This document shows, piece by piece, positions 45,218 to 53,397 of a stretch of DNA of 64,000 nucleotides. The translations under genes were made by a program, and so were the position numbers. The DNA comes from Gluconacetobacter johannae. GTDB taxonomy: Bacteria > Pseudomonadota > Alphaproteobacteria > Acetobacterales > Acetobacteraceae. The notes beneath the pieces were generated by a model that had not been told where the DNA came from, did no database searches, and saw only the letters and a list, made by a program, of their open reading frames with translations. Position 1 is the first letter of the stretch. Every line of letters begins with the position of its first letter. The stretch is from positions 37,110-101,109 of the forward strand of contig NZ_BAQK01000005.1 in the NCBI RefSeq assembly GCF_025994435.1, given 5' to 3'.

Positions 45218-45549
45218 CAGATCAGCGCTCCGCCAGAGAAGGAGAAGAACGACAGGAAGAACGAGCTGGCGGCAAAAGCGATGGACAGACCGAAGACGAT
45301 CTGGATCAGGCGACGGAATCCGCCTGAGGACTCCCCGAAGGCCAAGGTCAGACCCGTGACTGTGATGATGATCACCGAGATGATCTTAGCCACCGGACCC
45401 TGCACGGATTGCAGGATCTCGTTCAGCGGCGTTTCCCACGGCATGTCCGACCCGGACGCCAAGGCCGAGGAGCACCATGCAACCGAAAGCAGCAGCATGG
45501 CGGAAATGGCAGGCGCGTGCTGGCGCACGCGAAAGAGAGCGCGGGTCAT
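45217..45549 (-). CDS. trbC: TrbC, VirB2-like pilin
   Basis: This 110-residue protein has a signal sequence (A-I-S-A-M-L-L-L-S-V-A-W, cleavage near S-S-A-L-A-S) and two hydrophobic helices separated by a short polar loop, G-E-S-S-G-G-F-R-R, the arrangement of TrbC/VirB2 pilins. The mature product would be processed and perhaps cyclised, possibly by the TraF-type peptidase encoded at 59232-59861. It overlaps trbB by ATGA and trbD by one base. Intact. Confidence 0.9.
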   Translation of the reverse strand: MTRALFRVRQHAPAISAMLLLSVAWCSSALASGSDMPWETPLNEILQSVQGPVAKIISVIIITVTGLTLAFGESSGGFRRLIQIVFGLSIAFAASSFFLSFFSFSGGALI

Positions 45550-46522
45550 CGAGAATCTCCGTTGGTATGTACTGGATGAATGCGATAGATACCTGTGGCG
45601 GGATCAATCCCGTCCACGGTGGCGAGTTCGGACAGCCGGCGGGCATTGCCGCGTCCGGACAGGACCGCGATCACGTCAATGGTTTCCGCGATCATGGCGC
45701 GCGGCACCGTGACCACCGCTTCCTGGATCAGTTGTTCCAGACGATACAGGGCAGCCAGCACCGATCCGGCATGCAGCGTACCGATGCCGCCCGGATGGCC
45801 AGTGCCCCATGCCTTGACCAGATCGAGTGCTTCGGCACCACGCACCTCACCGATCGGAATACGGTCGGGGCGCAGGCGGAGACCGGACCGGACGAGATCC
45901 GAAAGGGTAATCACACCTTCACGGGTCCGCAGGGCTATGAGATTAGGCGCCGTGCATTGCAGTTCGCGCGTATCCTCGATCAGGACGACGCGATCACCGG
46001 TTTTGGCCACCTCGGCCAGCAGGGCATTGACCAATGTGGTCTTGCCGGTCGACGTGCCGCCCGCGACCAGGATATTCTTTCGCTCTGCACAGCGTTGCGA
46101 AGATATGCCGCCTGCTTTGCGGTCATGATCCTGGCCTCGACATAGTCGTCGAGGGTGAACACGGCGACGGCGGGTTTGCGAATCGCGAAGCTCGGGGCCG
46201 TCACCACAGGCGGCAACAGCCCCTCGAAGCGCTCGCCGGTTGGCAGTTCCGCCGAGACGCGTGGTGCTGCCTCATGCACCTACGCCCCGACATGATGGGC
46301 GACCAGGCGCACGATGCGCTCGGCATCGGCCGGTGTGATGGTTTCGCCCGTGTCCCCCATGCCGCCCGCCAGACGGTCGATCCACAGCCGCCCGTCGGGA
46401 TTGAGCATCACCTCGACCACAGCGGAATCGGCAAGATGCCCCGCAATCGCCGGTCCCATCGCCGTGCGCAGCATAGAAATACCGCGCTGTCGGGCACCAT
46501 TTTCAATTGGTGTAACCGTCAT
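45546..46522 (-). pseudogene. trbB: TrbB, VirB11-type ATPase with a TAG codon and a frameshift
   Basis: Starting at 46522, the first 80 codons match TrbB (A-D-S-A-V-V-E-V-M-L-N-P-D-G-R-L-W, then E-R-I-V-R-L-V-A-H-H-V-G-A). Codon 81 (46280-46282) is TAG; homologues have Glu at this place as I remember, so one G-to-T change suffices. The same frame then continues to R-N-A-V-Q-S-E-R, where one base is missing near 46074-46078. The next frame carries Walker A G-G-T-S-T-G-K-T-T and the rest through H-P-G-G-I-G-T-L-H-A-G. Corrected, it has about 325 residues. Two independent lesions make a true pseudogene more likely. The end overlaps trbC. Confidence 0.9.
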
Positions 46523-46704
46523 GGAAATCCCCGTCCGGCCAGGTCATCCGACTTCTCCGGACGACGACGGGGATCATTAGAGAGTGCTGTTTTCTCCTAT
46601 TTTCAACAGCCTTTTCTCACGATCGTACAAGATCGTAACGGATGCGGGTTTTACTTGCTCCTGACGGTTTATCGAAACCGGCAGACGAAGCCCGACAGAC
46701 AGGT

Positions 46705-47625
46705 TCAGGAAAGGCGTTCTTCCTCGACCTCCTGCGCAAGGAGCATAGAGTCCCCCCGCAGCCGGGCGGCATCACGGGCCGGGGGTACCCCGAACATACG
46801 CCGGTAATCGCGGCTAAACTGGGAAGGGCTGTCATACCCCACGGCAAAACCGGCTTCCGCCGCGTCATCCCCGTCCGCCACCAGACGCCGCCGGGCCTCC
46901 TGCAGCCGGATGCAGGTCCGGTACTGCATCGGGCTCATCAGCGCCACCGCCTTGAAATGCCGAAACAGCGAAGGCGCGCTCATACCGGCGAGGCGCGCCA
47001 GATTGTCGATCCCGAACTCCTCGGCATAATGCGTCCGCATCCAGGCCATGACCCGGGCAATCCGGGTCAGGTGGCTGTCCGCCACCGCGATCGCCCGAAG
47101 CCGAACGCCGAGCGGGCCTATCAGCAGGCGGTAATAGATTTCCTGCCGCACCAGCGGGGCAAGAACCGCTATATCGCCTGGCGTATCCAGCAGCGCTACA
47201 AGACGGCGCACGGAATCCAGCAACGCCTCGTCCAGCGATGCGACGGCCAGACCGGCTTCATCCCCTGCCCCTCTGTCCCCGCCGACGGGCACGGACAGCA
47301 GCAGGTCCGCCAGCACCGCCGGATCGAAATCGATACTGAGCGCCAGATAGGGTTGGTGCGGACTGGCCTCGATCACCGCGCTGCTGACCGGCAGATCGAC
47401 CGTCGTGATCAGGTAATGGCTGTCGTCATAGGTGAAGGCGTGCTGTCCAAGCTCGACCTGCTTGCGGCCCTGGACGATTAGATAGAGCCGGGAGCGGTAG
47501 ATGCAGTTCAGCGGCACCGATCGACCTTCGGAGTGGAACAGCATGAGGCCGGGCACGGCAGTCGGCGTGCGCCGTCCGGCCGCGTGGCGCCCGATAAGAT
47601 CGCGCAGGTGATCGATCGCGGACAT
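46705..47625 (-). CDS. AraC-family regulator
   Basis: This 306-residue protein has an N-terminal AraC_N-type ligand domain (V-P-L-N-C-I-Y-R-S-R-L-Y-L-I-V-Q-G-R-K-Q) and a C-terminal double helix-turn-helix (L-A-R-L-A-G-M-S-A-P-S-L-F-R-H-F-K, then G-Y-D-S-P-S-Q-F-S-R-D-Y-R-R-M-F-G). Regulators of this layout commonly control a divergent oxidoreductase gene, and here an aldo/keto reductase starts 179 bases away in the other direction. The pair is inserted between copG and trbB and therefore separates trbB-I from traG. The inducer is unknown. Confidence 0.9.
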   Translation of the reverse strand: MSAIDHLRDLIGRHAAGRRTPTAVPGLMLFHSEGRSVPLNCIYRSRLYLIVQGRKQVELGQHAFTYDDSHYLITTVDLPVSSAVIEASPHQPYLALSIDFDPAVLADLLLSVPVGGDRGAGDEAGLAVASLDEALLDSVRRLVALLDTPGDIAVLAPLVRQEIYYRLLIGPLGVRLRAIAVADSHLTRIARVMAWMRTHYAEEFGIDNLARLAGMSAPSLFRHFKAVALMSPMQYRTCIRLQEARRRLVADGDDAAEAGFAVGYDSPSQFSRDYRRMFGVPPARDAARLRGDSMLLAQEVEEERLS

Positions 47626-47804
47626 TCATGATCCTCCGCCATCAAACTGCTCTTGTGGATGACGGCGCACAAGGCGCGGTGTCTACTTCTGATAGCATCA
47701 TGCAAGAACGCGATGGGATCTTCCTACCGCGAGGCCCCTCCCCGGCGGCACTATGCCGCCACACCGCATCACGCGGTCCGTCTTTTTTGCGGAGATCTCA
47801 TCCC

Positions 47805-48860
47805 ATGAAATACAATCCACTCGGCCGCACCGGCCTCCTGGTTTCGGAACTCTGCCTCGGCACCATGACCTTCGGCGGTCAGGGGGGCATCTGGGAACAA
47901 ATCGGCGGGATCGCACAGGAGAGCGCCGATGGCCTGGTCCGCGCCGCACTCGATGCCGGGATCAATTTCATCGACACGGCGAACGTCTATTCCACCGGGT
48001 TGTCGGAACAGATCACCGGCCAGGCCCTGCGCAATCTCGGCGTGGCGCGCGACGACGTCGTGGTCGCGACCAAAGTGCTGGGGCCGATGGGCGACGGTCC
48101 GAATGCGCGCGGCGCCTCACGCGCGCATATCATCGCCCAATGCCATGCCAGCCTGAAACGGCTGCAACTCGACCATATCGATCTCTACCAGATCCATGGC
48201 GTCGATCCTCTCACCCCGATCGAGGAAACGATGGAGGCGCTGGATACGCTGGTCCGCTCGGGCGCCGTCCGCTACGTCGGCGTCTCCAACTGGGCGGCCT
48301 GGCAGATCAGCAAGGCGCTGGGCATCGCCGAGCGCCGGAACCTGGCGATGATCCGCTCGCTGCAGGCCTATTACACCATCGCCGGCCGCGACCTGGAGCG
48401 CGAGATCGCGCCGATGCTGGCCGAGGAGCAGGTCGGGCTGATGGTCTGGAGCCCGCTGGCGGGCGGCTTGCTGTCGGGCAAATATCTTCGCGACGGCAGT
48501 TCCGTCTCCGGCGACGGCCGTCGCGCCAGCTTCGACTTCCCGCCGGTCAACCGCGACCGGGCCTTCGCCGTCATCGACGCCATGCGCCCCATCGCCGAGG
48601 CGCACGGACGCAGCGTGGCACAAATCGCCATCGCCTGGCTGCTGCACCGCAAGGCGGTCACCAGCGTCATCATCGGTGCGAAACGTCCGGACCAGTTGCA
48701 GGATAACATCGCAGCCACCACCGTCACGCTGTCTCCCGAGGAACTGACGACGCTGGATGCGAGCAGCGCCCTGCCGCCGGAATATCCGGGCTGGATGATC
48801 GAACGGCAAAGTGGCTATCGCGCCGGCGCCAAGGCGGGGGAGTTGCCGAAAACATCGTAG
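47805..48860 (+). CDS. Aldo/keto reductase
   Basis: The ATG at 47805 has a GGAG site and gives 351 residues; the frame extends upstream into the promoter region. The TIM-barrel family pattern is clear: L-G-R-T-G-L-L-V-S-E-L-C-L-G-T-M-T-F-G, D-T-A-N-V-Y (the catalytic Tyr in N-V-Y-S), K in V-V-V-A-T-K-V, H in L-Y-Q-I-H-G-V-D and the NADPH-binding G-A-K-R-P-D-Q-L. It probably reduces aldehydes or ketones with NADPH in the cytoplasm, under control of the divergent AraC gene. It ends in TAG and is convergent with copG. Confidence 0.92.
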   Translation: MKYNPLGRTGLLVSELCLGTMTFGGQGGIWEQIGGIAQESADGLVRAALDAGINFIDTANVYSTGLSEQITGQALRNLGVARDDVVVATKVLGPMGDGPNARGASRAHIIAQCHASLKRLQLDHIDLYQIHGVDPLTPIEETMEALDTLVRSGAVRYVGVSNWAAWQISKALGIAERRNLAMIRSLQAYYTIAGRDLEREIAPMLAEEQVGLMVWSPLAGGLLSGKYLRDGSSVSGDGRRASFDFPPVNRDRAFAVIDAMRPIAEAHGRSVAQIAIAWLLHRKAVTSVIIGAKRPDQLQDNIAATTVTLSPEELTTLDASSALPPEYPGWMIERQSGYRAGAKAGELPKTS

Positions 48861-48893
48861 TACGCGCAGGGGCCGACCGACGCCGGGAAGCCC

Positions 48894-49322
48894 TTATTCG
48901 GCCTCCGCCCGAAGGTCGTCCGGGATCTCCTGCCGGAAGAGTGGCCCCCGGCTAAGTCGTCGACCAAGGGCAGCCACGAACGCCTCGTAGCGCTCCGCCC
49001 CCTGCGCCCGCACTGCCGCTGCGGCCGGTTCCGGCAAGGATGGGCTGACCGTCATCCAGTAGCGGATGAACAGAGCCAGCGTCTCAAGGCTGATCCCGAG
49101 ATCGCGCTCCATGCGGGCGACCTGCCGGTCGAGGCGGTCCAGCCTGCGGCTCATCGCCGCCTCCCGCCGCTCATCGGCATCGGGCGACAGGAAAGATGCG
49201 ATGGCCGCTTCCGCCACCAAGGACAGGGAAAGATCGCGCCGCGCCGCATGGGCGGTCAGGGCGTCCAGCAGCTTCGGTTCCAGATAGACCGACAGCCGCG
49301 CCTTTTTCAGGGATGTCCTCAT
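48894..49322 (-). CDS. CopG-type ribbon-helix-helix protein
   Basis: The ATG at 49322 is preceded by GAGGG and gives 142 residues; it begins 7 bases after the traG stop. The N-terminus (A-R-L-S-V-Y-L-E-P-K-L-L-D-A-L-T) is a ribbon-helix-helix strand and helix. The middle is a coiled-coil-like helix (R-L-D-R-L-D-R-Q-V-A-R-M-E-R-D-L) and there is a hydrophobic segment, T-L-A-L-F-I-R-Y-W. In related elements this gene sits between traG and trbB, so it marks where the trb operon was originally continuous. It probably regulates transfer genes. Confidence 0.85.
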   Translation of the reverse strand: MRTSLKKARLSVYLEPKLLDALTAHAARRDLSLSLVAEAAIASFLSPDADERREAAMSRRLDRLDRQVARMERDLGISLETLALFIRYWMTVSPSLPEPAAAAVRAQGAERYEAFVAALGRRLSRGPLFRQEIPDDLRAEAE

Positions 49323-49329
49323 CACGCCC

Positions 49330-51330
49330 TCACAGCCCGAGATCGTTGCCATGGTCGAGCCCAGCCTGCCGGGCGATCCGCGTCAGGTCGGCGCGATCCC
49401 GTGCTTCCATGTCAGGTGGCAGTGCCTCGCCAAAGAGGTCGGGGCCTGTGCGCTTCCTGTGTTTGCCGACATCCGCCGGATCATGCTCGCGCGACCATTT
49501 CCGTCCCGTGCCGAGGGATTCATCACTATCCGCGTCGTCGGGTTTATCCGGTGCTGCCGGCGACCCCGTCTGCTCCGGTGGCGGGGTAACAGGAGACGGA
49601 CGACCACTCCAGTCATCGGGCCGGACAGGCCGGAGCAACTGCGTGGGATCGGGCGGCGGCAGGATGCGCTCGACGAAGCGACGATCCCGGAAATACCGCG
49701 CCTTGCGCGCCCGGATGGGCGGACAGCCCGCCACCATGACCACCTCATCCCGTGCCGGAAGCTGCATGACCTCGCCCACCGTCATCAGGGGCCGCGCGCT
49801 TTCCTGACGCGAGACCATGAGGTGCCCGAGCCAGGGAGATAACCGATGGCCGGCATAGTTCTTCTGCGACCGGATTTCGGTCGCCACCCCCAGACCATCG
49901 GACACGCGCTTCGCGGTCCGTTCATCGTTAGTCGCGAAACTGACCCTGACGTGACAATTGTCCAGGATGCTGTTGTTCTGACCGTATGCCTTGTCGATCT
50001 GGTTGAGGGATTGCGCGATCAGGAACGCCTTGATCCCATAGCCCGCCATGAAGGCGAGCGCGCTCTCGAAGAAGTCCAGACGTCCAAGAGCGGGAAACTC
50101 GTCGAGCATCAGCAGCAGGCGACGCCGCCCCTCCCGGCCAGACAGATCCTCCGTCAGCCGCCGCCCGATCTGGTTGAGGATCAGGCGGATCAGCGGCTTG
50201 GTGCGGCTGATATCCGAGGGCGGGATGACGAAATACAGCGAGACAGGCTGGTCGCCCTCCAGCAGGTCACTGATCCGCCATTCGCAGCGACTTGTCACGG
50301 TGGCTACCACGGGATCACGGTAGAGACCGAGAAACGACATGGCGGTGGACAGTACGCCGGAGCGTTCATTGTCCGACTTATTCAGCAATTCCCGTGCGGC
50401 CGACGCCACGACGGGGTGAGGCCCTGCCTTCCCGAGATGCGGTGTACGCATCATGGCGGACAGGGTCGCCTCGATCGACCGCTTCGGGTCGGAGAGGAAT
50501 TTCGCCACCCCGGCGAGGGTCTTGTCGTCCTCGGCATAGAGCACATGCAGGATCGCTCCGACCAGCAACGCATGGGAGGTCTTCTCCCAGTGGTTGCGCC
50601 GTTCCAGCGAGCCTTCGGGATCGACCAGGATATCGGCGATGTTCTGCACGTCGCGAACTTCCGACGCTCCACGCCGGACCTCCAGCAGCGGATTATAGGC
50701 TGAGGACGCCGGATTGGTCGGGTCAAACAGCAGCACCCGCCCGAAGCGATTCCGGAAACCGGCGGTGATCTGCCAGTTCTCACCCTTGATGTCATGGATG
50801 ATAGCCGACCCCGGCCAGGTCAGGAGCGTGGGGATCACCATGCCCACACCCTTACCCGTACGCGTCGGCGCGAAGGTCAGGACGTGCTCGGGGCCATCGT
50901 GTCGGAGATAGGCCCTGCGGTATTTGCCCAGCACGACGCCATCCTCGCCCAGCAGCCCCGCCGCGCGGATTTCCGCGTCCTCAGCCCAGCGGGCGGAGCC
51001 ATAGGTCGCCGCGCGCTTCGCCTCGCGGGCACGATGGACGGACAGCGCCACCGCCGCAGCAAAAGCCAGTACACCGCCGGAGCCCGCGATCCAGGCACCC
51101 CTCGCGAACACCGCCGGCGCGTCAGCGTCGAACTCGTACCACCACCAGAAAAACAGCGGCGGGGCATAGACCGGCCAGCGATGCAGGATCGTGAACCACG
51201 GTCGGCCGAGTTCCGGCTGGAACGCCAGTTCCCAGGCCGTCCATTGTGTCGCCGTCCACCAGGACAGCACGATCATGGACAGGACCACGAGAGCCTGTCC
51301 CCACTGGATGCGTGTTCCCGGCTGATCCAT
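49330..51330 (-). CDS. traG: TraG/VirD4-type coupling protein
   Basis: This 666-residue protein has two N-terminal membrane segments (about residues 12-30 and 55-97), then the TraG ATPase domain with Walker A A-P-T-R-T-G-K-G-V-G (154-163) and Walker B L-L-L-M-L-D-E-F-P-A-L-G (about 418-429). The C-terminal tail is polar and proline-rich. It docks the relaxase-DNA complex to the mating pore at the inner membrane. It is divergent from ccdAB and upstream of copG. The frame is intact. It would normally be co-transcribed with the trb genes, now separated by the AraC/reductase pair. Confidence 0.94.
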   Translation of the reverse strand: MDQPGTRIQWGQALVVLSMIVLSWWTATQWTAWELAFQPELGRPWFTILHRWPVYAPPLFFWWWYEFDADAPAVFARGAWIAGSGGVLAFAAAVALSVHRAREAKRAATYGSARWAEDAEIRAAGLLGEDGVVLGKYRRAYLRHDGPEHVLTFAPTRTGKGVGMVIPTLLTWPGSAIIHDIKGENWQITAGFRNRFGRVLLFDPTNPASSAYNPLLEVRRGASEVRDVQNIADILVDPEGSLERRNHWEKTSHALLVGAILHVLYAEDDKTLAGVAKFLSDPKRSIEATLSAMMRTPHLGKAGPHPVVASAARELLNKSDNERSGVLSTAMSFLGLYRDPVVATVTSRCEWRISDLLEGDQPVSLYFVIPPSDISRTKPLIRLILNQIGRRLTEDLSGREGRRRLLLMLDEFPALGRLDFFESALAFMAGYGIKAFLIAQSLNQIDKAYGQNNSILDNCHVRVSFATNDERTAKRVSDGLGVATEIRSQKNYAGHRLSPWLGHLMVSRQESARPLMTVGEVMQLPARDEVVMVAGCPPIRARKARYFRDRRFVERILPPPDPTQLLRPVRPDDWSGRPSPVTPPPEQTGSPAAPDKPDDADSDESLGTGRKWSREHDPADVGKHRKRTGPDLFGEALPPDMEARDRADLTRIARQAGLDHGNDLGL

Positions 51331-51469
51331 CGAGTCCTCCCCTCGTCATGGGAGACAGCCAAGAACCGGCCTTTTCCAAGGCGCAAGCATGATCGGGCAC
51401 CCATCGTACTGGAGCGGGCAGGAGCGAAAAAATACTTGCGCGTTGCGGTCTGGCGTCGGCATCCTCATC

Positions 51470-51492
51470 TTATGCGCACGATATGCGCATAA
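51470..51492. promoter_or_regulatory. Putative CcdA/CcdAB operator
   Basis: Perfect 9-base arms, TTATGCGCA (51470-51478) and TGCGCATAA (51484-51492), flank a 5-base centre just upstream of ccdA. The right arm touches the AAGGAG ribosome site, so binding would block expression, which fits antitoxin autoregulation. It may also influence the divergent traG promoter. Confidence 0.75.
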
Positions 51493-51503
51493 GGAGTCGG
51501 ATC

Positions 51504-51773
51504 ATGCCCAGCCGCACCAGCCTCGGCGTTTCCTATGACCGGAGCGCGCCTCGCCGCCCGGTCAACCTGTCGCTCAACACCGATCTGCTGGCGCAGGTCC
51601 GGGAAGTGACGCCCAATCTTTCGGCGACGGTCGAGACCCTGCTGGGCGATTACCTGCAATCCGCGCGGCAACAGCGCGAGGACGAACAACGCAAACTCGA
51701 TGGCGTGATCGACGCGGTGAACGATCTGCACGCGCGGCACGGCTTCCTGAGCGACGAATTCTCGACGCTCTGA
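51504..51773 (+). CDS. ccdA: CcdA-type antitoxin
   Basis: The ATG at 51504 follows AAGGAG and gives 89 residues. The N-terminal ribbon-helix-helix strand is P-V-N-L-S-L-N-T-D-L-L, and the C-terminal half is charged and disordered-looking, ending F-L-S-D-E-F-S-T-L; CcdA proteins wrap this tail around CcdB. It binds DNA to autoregulate the operon, probably at the palindrome at 51470-51492. The toxin gene starts 4 bases downstream. The pair stabilises the element by post-segregational killing. Confidence 0.88.
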   Translation: MPSRTSLGVSYDRSAPRRPVNLSLNTDLLAQVREVTPNLSATVETLLGDYLQSARQQREDEQRKLDGVIDAVNDLHARHGFLSDEFSTL

Positions 51774-51777
51774 GCCG

Positions 51778-52089
51778 ATGCCGCAATTCGCGATCTACCG
51801 GAACCCCGGCCGTAACCGGGACATCCCGTTCGTCGTGCAGATCCAGAGCAGCCGCCTGGAGCGCAGCGTGGGCCGGGTCGTCATGCCGCTCGTCAGACGG
51901 TCCGGCAGCGCCCCGCCGAATCATCCGCTGACGCCGCATCTCCATGTCGAGGGAGAGGAGGTCTTCGCCAACCCGTTCGACCTGGCGACTGTCCCCGCCG
52001 CGCGGCTTGGAACCGCAGTCGGCGTCCTGGCCGAACGCGACCAGGACACGATCATCAGGGCACTGGACGAACTGGTCAGTAGGGCGTGA
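51778..52089 (+). CDS. ccdB: CcdB-type toxin
   Basis: This 103-residue protein begins M-P-Q-F-A-I-Y-R-N-P, close to the classical CcdB start. It shows P-F-V-V-Q-I-Q-S, V-V-M-P-L-V and P-H-L-H-V-E-G, and the family-typical end with D-Q-D-T-I-I-R-A-L-D. CcdB poisons DNA gyrase. Length and order (antitoxin first, 4-base gap) are as expected. The frame is intact, so the addiction module may still hold the damaged element in the host. Confidence 0.88.
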   Translation: MPQFAIYRNPGRNRDIPFVVQIQSSRLERSVGRVVMPLVRRSGSAPPNHPLTPHLHVEGEEVFANPFDLATVPAARLGTAVGVLAERDQDTIIRALDELVSRA

Positions 52090-52421
52090 GGGGCGCGGAA
52101 CTTCCGCTGTCGCCCTCAACCCAGACATAGAACCTCTTAAGTGAATATCGCATAGCGGGCATGCTGTTGTGGCACTGGCGTTGAAAATATCTATTTTTTA
52201 GAATTAAATAAGAATCTGCAAGAGTAATCCAATTAATTAATCTATGTGTTTCCACACATATAGATGGAATCAACGGATCAGTAAGTATCTAATTTCTGTT
52301 AGCATCATTATGCTGCACCCCTAAAGGGTTAAAGCAACAAACACATTCAGTAATGCATTGGATGATCGGCTGGTGATTGCAGGCTGAGATACTTCCAAAT
52401 CTGCCCTGAGGGCCCGGAAAC
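52090..52421. other. AT-rich intergenic region
   Basis: This 332-base gap between ccdB and the GHKL gene is clearly AT-richer than the backbone on its left, especially 52180-52330. I see no gene or RNA. It probably marks the left edge of the inserted GHKL/helicase cassette and holds its promoter. Confidence 0.5.
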
Positions 52422-53393
52422 ATGATCGTATTAAAGGTGCCTGACTCCCGGCATGCATTTCACAAATTCAGTGCAGAATTGGCCCGGCTTGATGGTGTTG
52501 ATGAGGTCCATTTCGATTTCCGGTCTGTAAAGTTCGCCACACCTGGGTGGATGATCACTGTGAGTGCTGCGCTTCGTCAATTTTGCGAAGAACACCCTGA
52601 GGTGCATCGGAGGGCGCTAAACCATAGAAATCTGACATATGCTGCACATGCCGGTTTTTTCCGCTCATTCGGCTTGATGTTCGGAAATGAGGTCAGCGCC
52701 GCTAGTTCCAGTGACCGGTTCATTCCAATCAGCTCCCTAATTGTGAACGACATCAAGGACGAGGCGTCCGAGCAGATGGAACACCATGGCGACACCGTTC
52801 AGCGACTGAGCGAAGATATGGTCGAGTTGCTGCTCCAGTCTCGCGACACTTCTGCGTTTCAGACGCTAGCCTATGCCATTCGAGAAATGATCCGGAACGT
52901 GGTGGAACACAGCTCCTCCCCCGATCTCACCTATGCCGCCCAATATTGGCCTATGACCGGCGAAGCGGAGATTGCCATCACTGACCGGGGGATCGGTCTC
53001 GCCAAATCGCTATCCTCCAATCCGAAGATCGGAAGCGTTGAAGACGACCAAGCACTGGACTTGGCCGTGCGACCGGGCGTGTCCTCTAAGACTTGGCGGA
53101 AGCAGTCTTCCCGCAGCGTTTGGGCGAACAGCGGCTACGGGCTCTACATGGTAAAGGGTCTGTGTGTTGCAAGCGGTGGCTCTCTGTCGATTGCCTCCGG
53201 ATCGCTCGCCAAAACTTGGTCCAAAGAACGCGTTAAGACGGACCCAACCCATCTGAAAGGGACCACCGTCATATTGAAACTAAATAGTAATAATTTGGAA
53301 GACATTGATCGTGAGCTCAGAAAGCTGAGAGACGAAGCTGCTGTCGGGAAACCGTCGACTGCCTCAATGTCTGCGAACCCAAAGGGGAATTGA
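52422..53393 (+). CDS. STAS-like / GHKL ATPase protein
   Basis: This 323-residue protein has a STAS-like N-terminal domain (V-H-F-D-F-R-S-V-K-F-A-T-P-G-W, about 29-43) and a C-terminal GHKL ATPase fold. The N box is R-E155-M-I-R-N159-V-V-E-H, the G1 box I-T-D188-R-G-I-G-L and the G2 box N-S-G-Y-G-L-Y-M-V-K-G-L (about 236-247). There is no histidine-kinase phosphoacceptor helix, so it resembles anti-sigma or MutL/Hsp90-type switches rather than a sensor kinase. The helicase gene starts 4 bases downstream, implying joint action. An ATP-driven sensor or switch for the helicase is a reasonable guess. Confidence 0.72.
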   Translation: MIVLKVPDSRHAFHKFSAELARLDGVDEVHFDFRSVKFATPGWMITVSAALRQFCEEHPEVHRRALNHRNLTYAAHAGFFRSFGLMFGNEVSAASSSDRFIPISSLIVNDIKDEASEQMEHHGDTVQRLSEDMVELLLQSRDTSAFQTLAYAIREMIRNVVEHSSSPDLTYAAQYWPMTGEAEIAITDRGIGLAKSLSSNPKIGSVEDDQALDLAVRPGVSSKTWRKQSSRSVWANSGYGLYMVKGLCVASGGSLSIASGSLAKTWSKERVKTDPTHLKGTTVILKLNSNNLEDIDRELRKLRDEAAVGKPSTASMSANPKGN

Positions 53394-53397
53394 CGCG

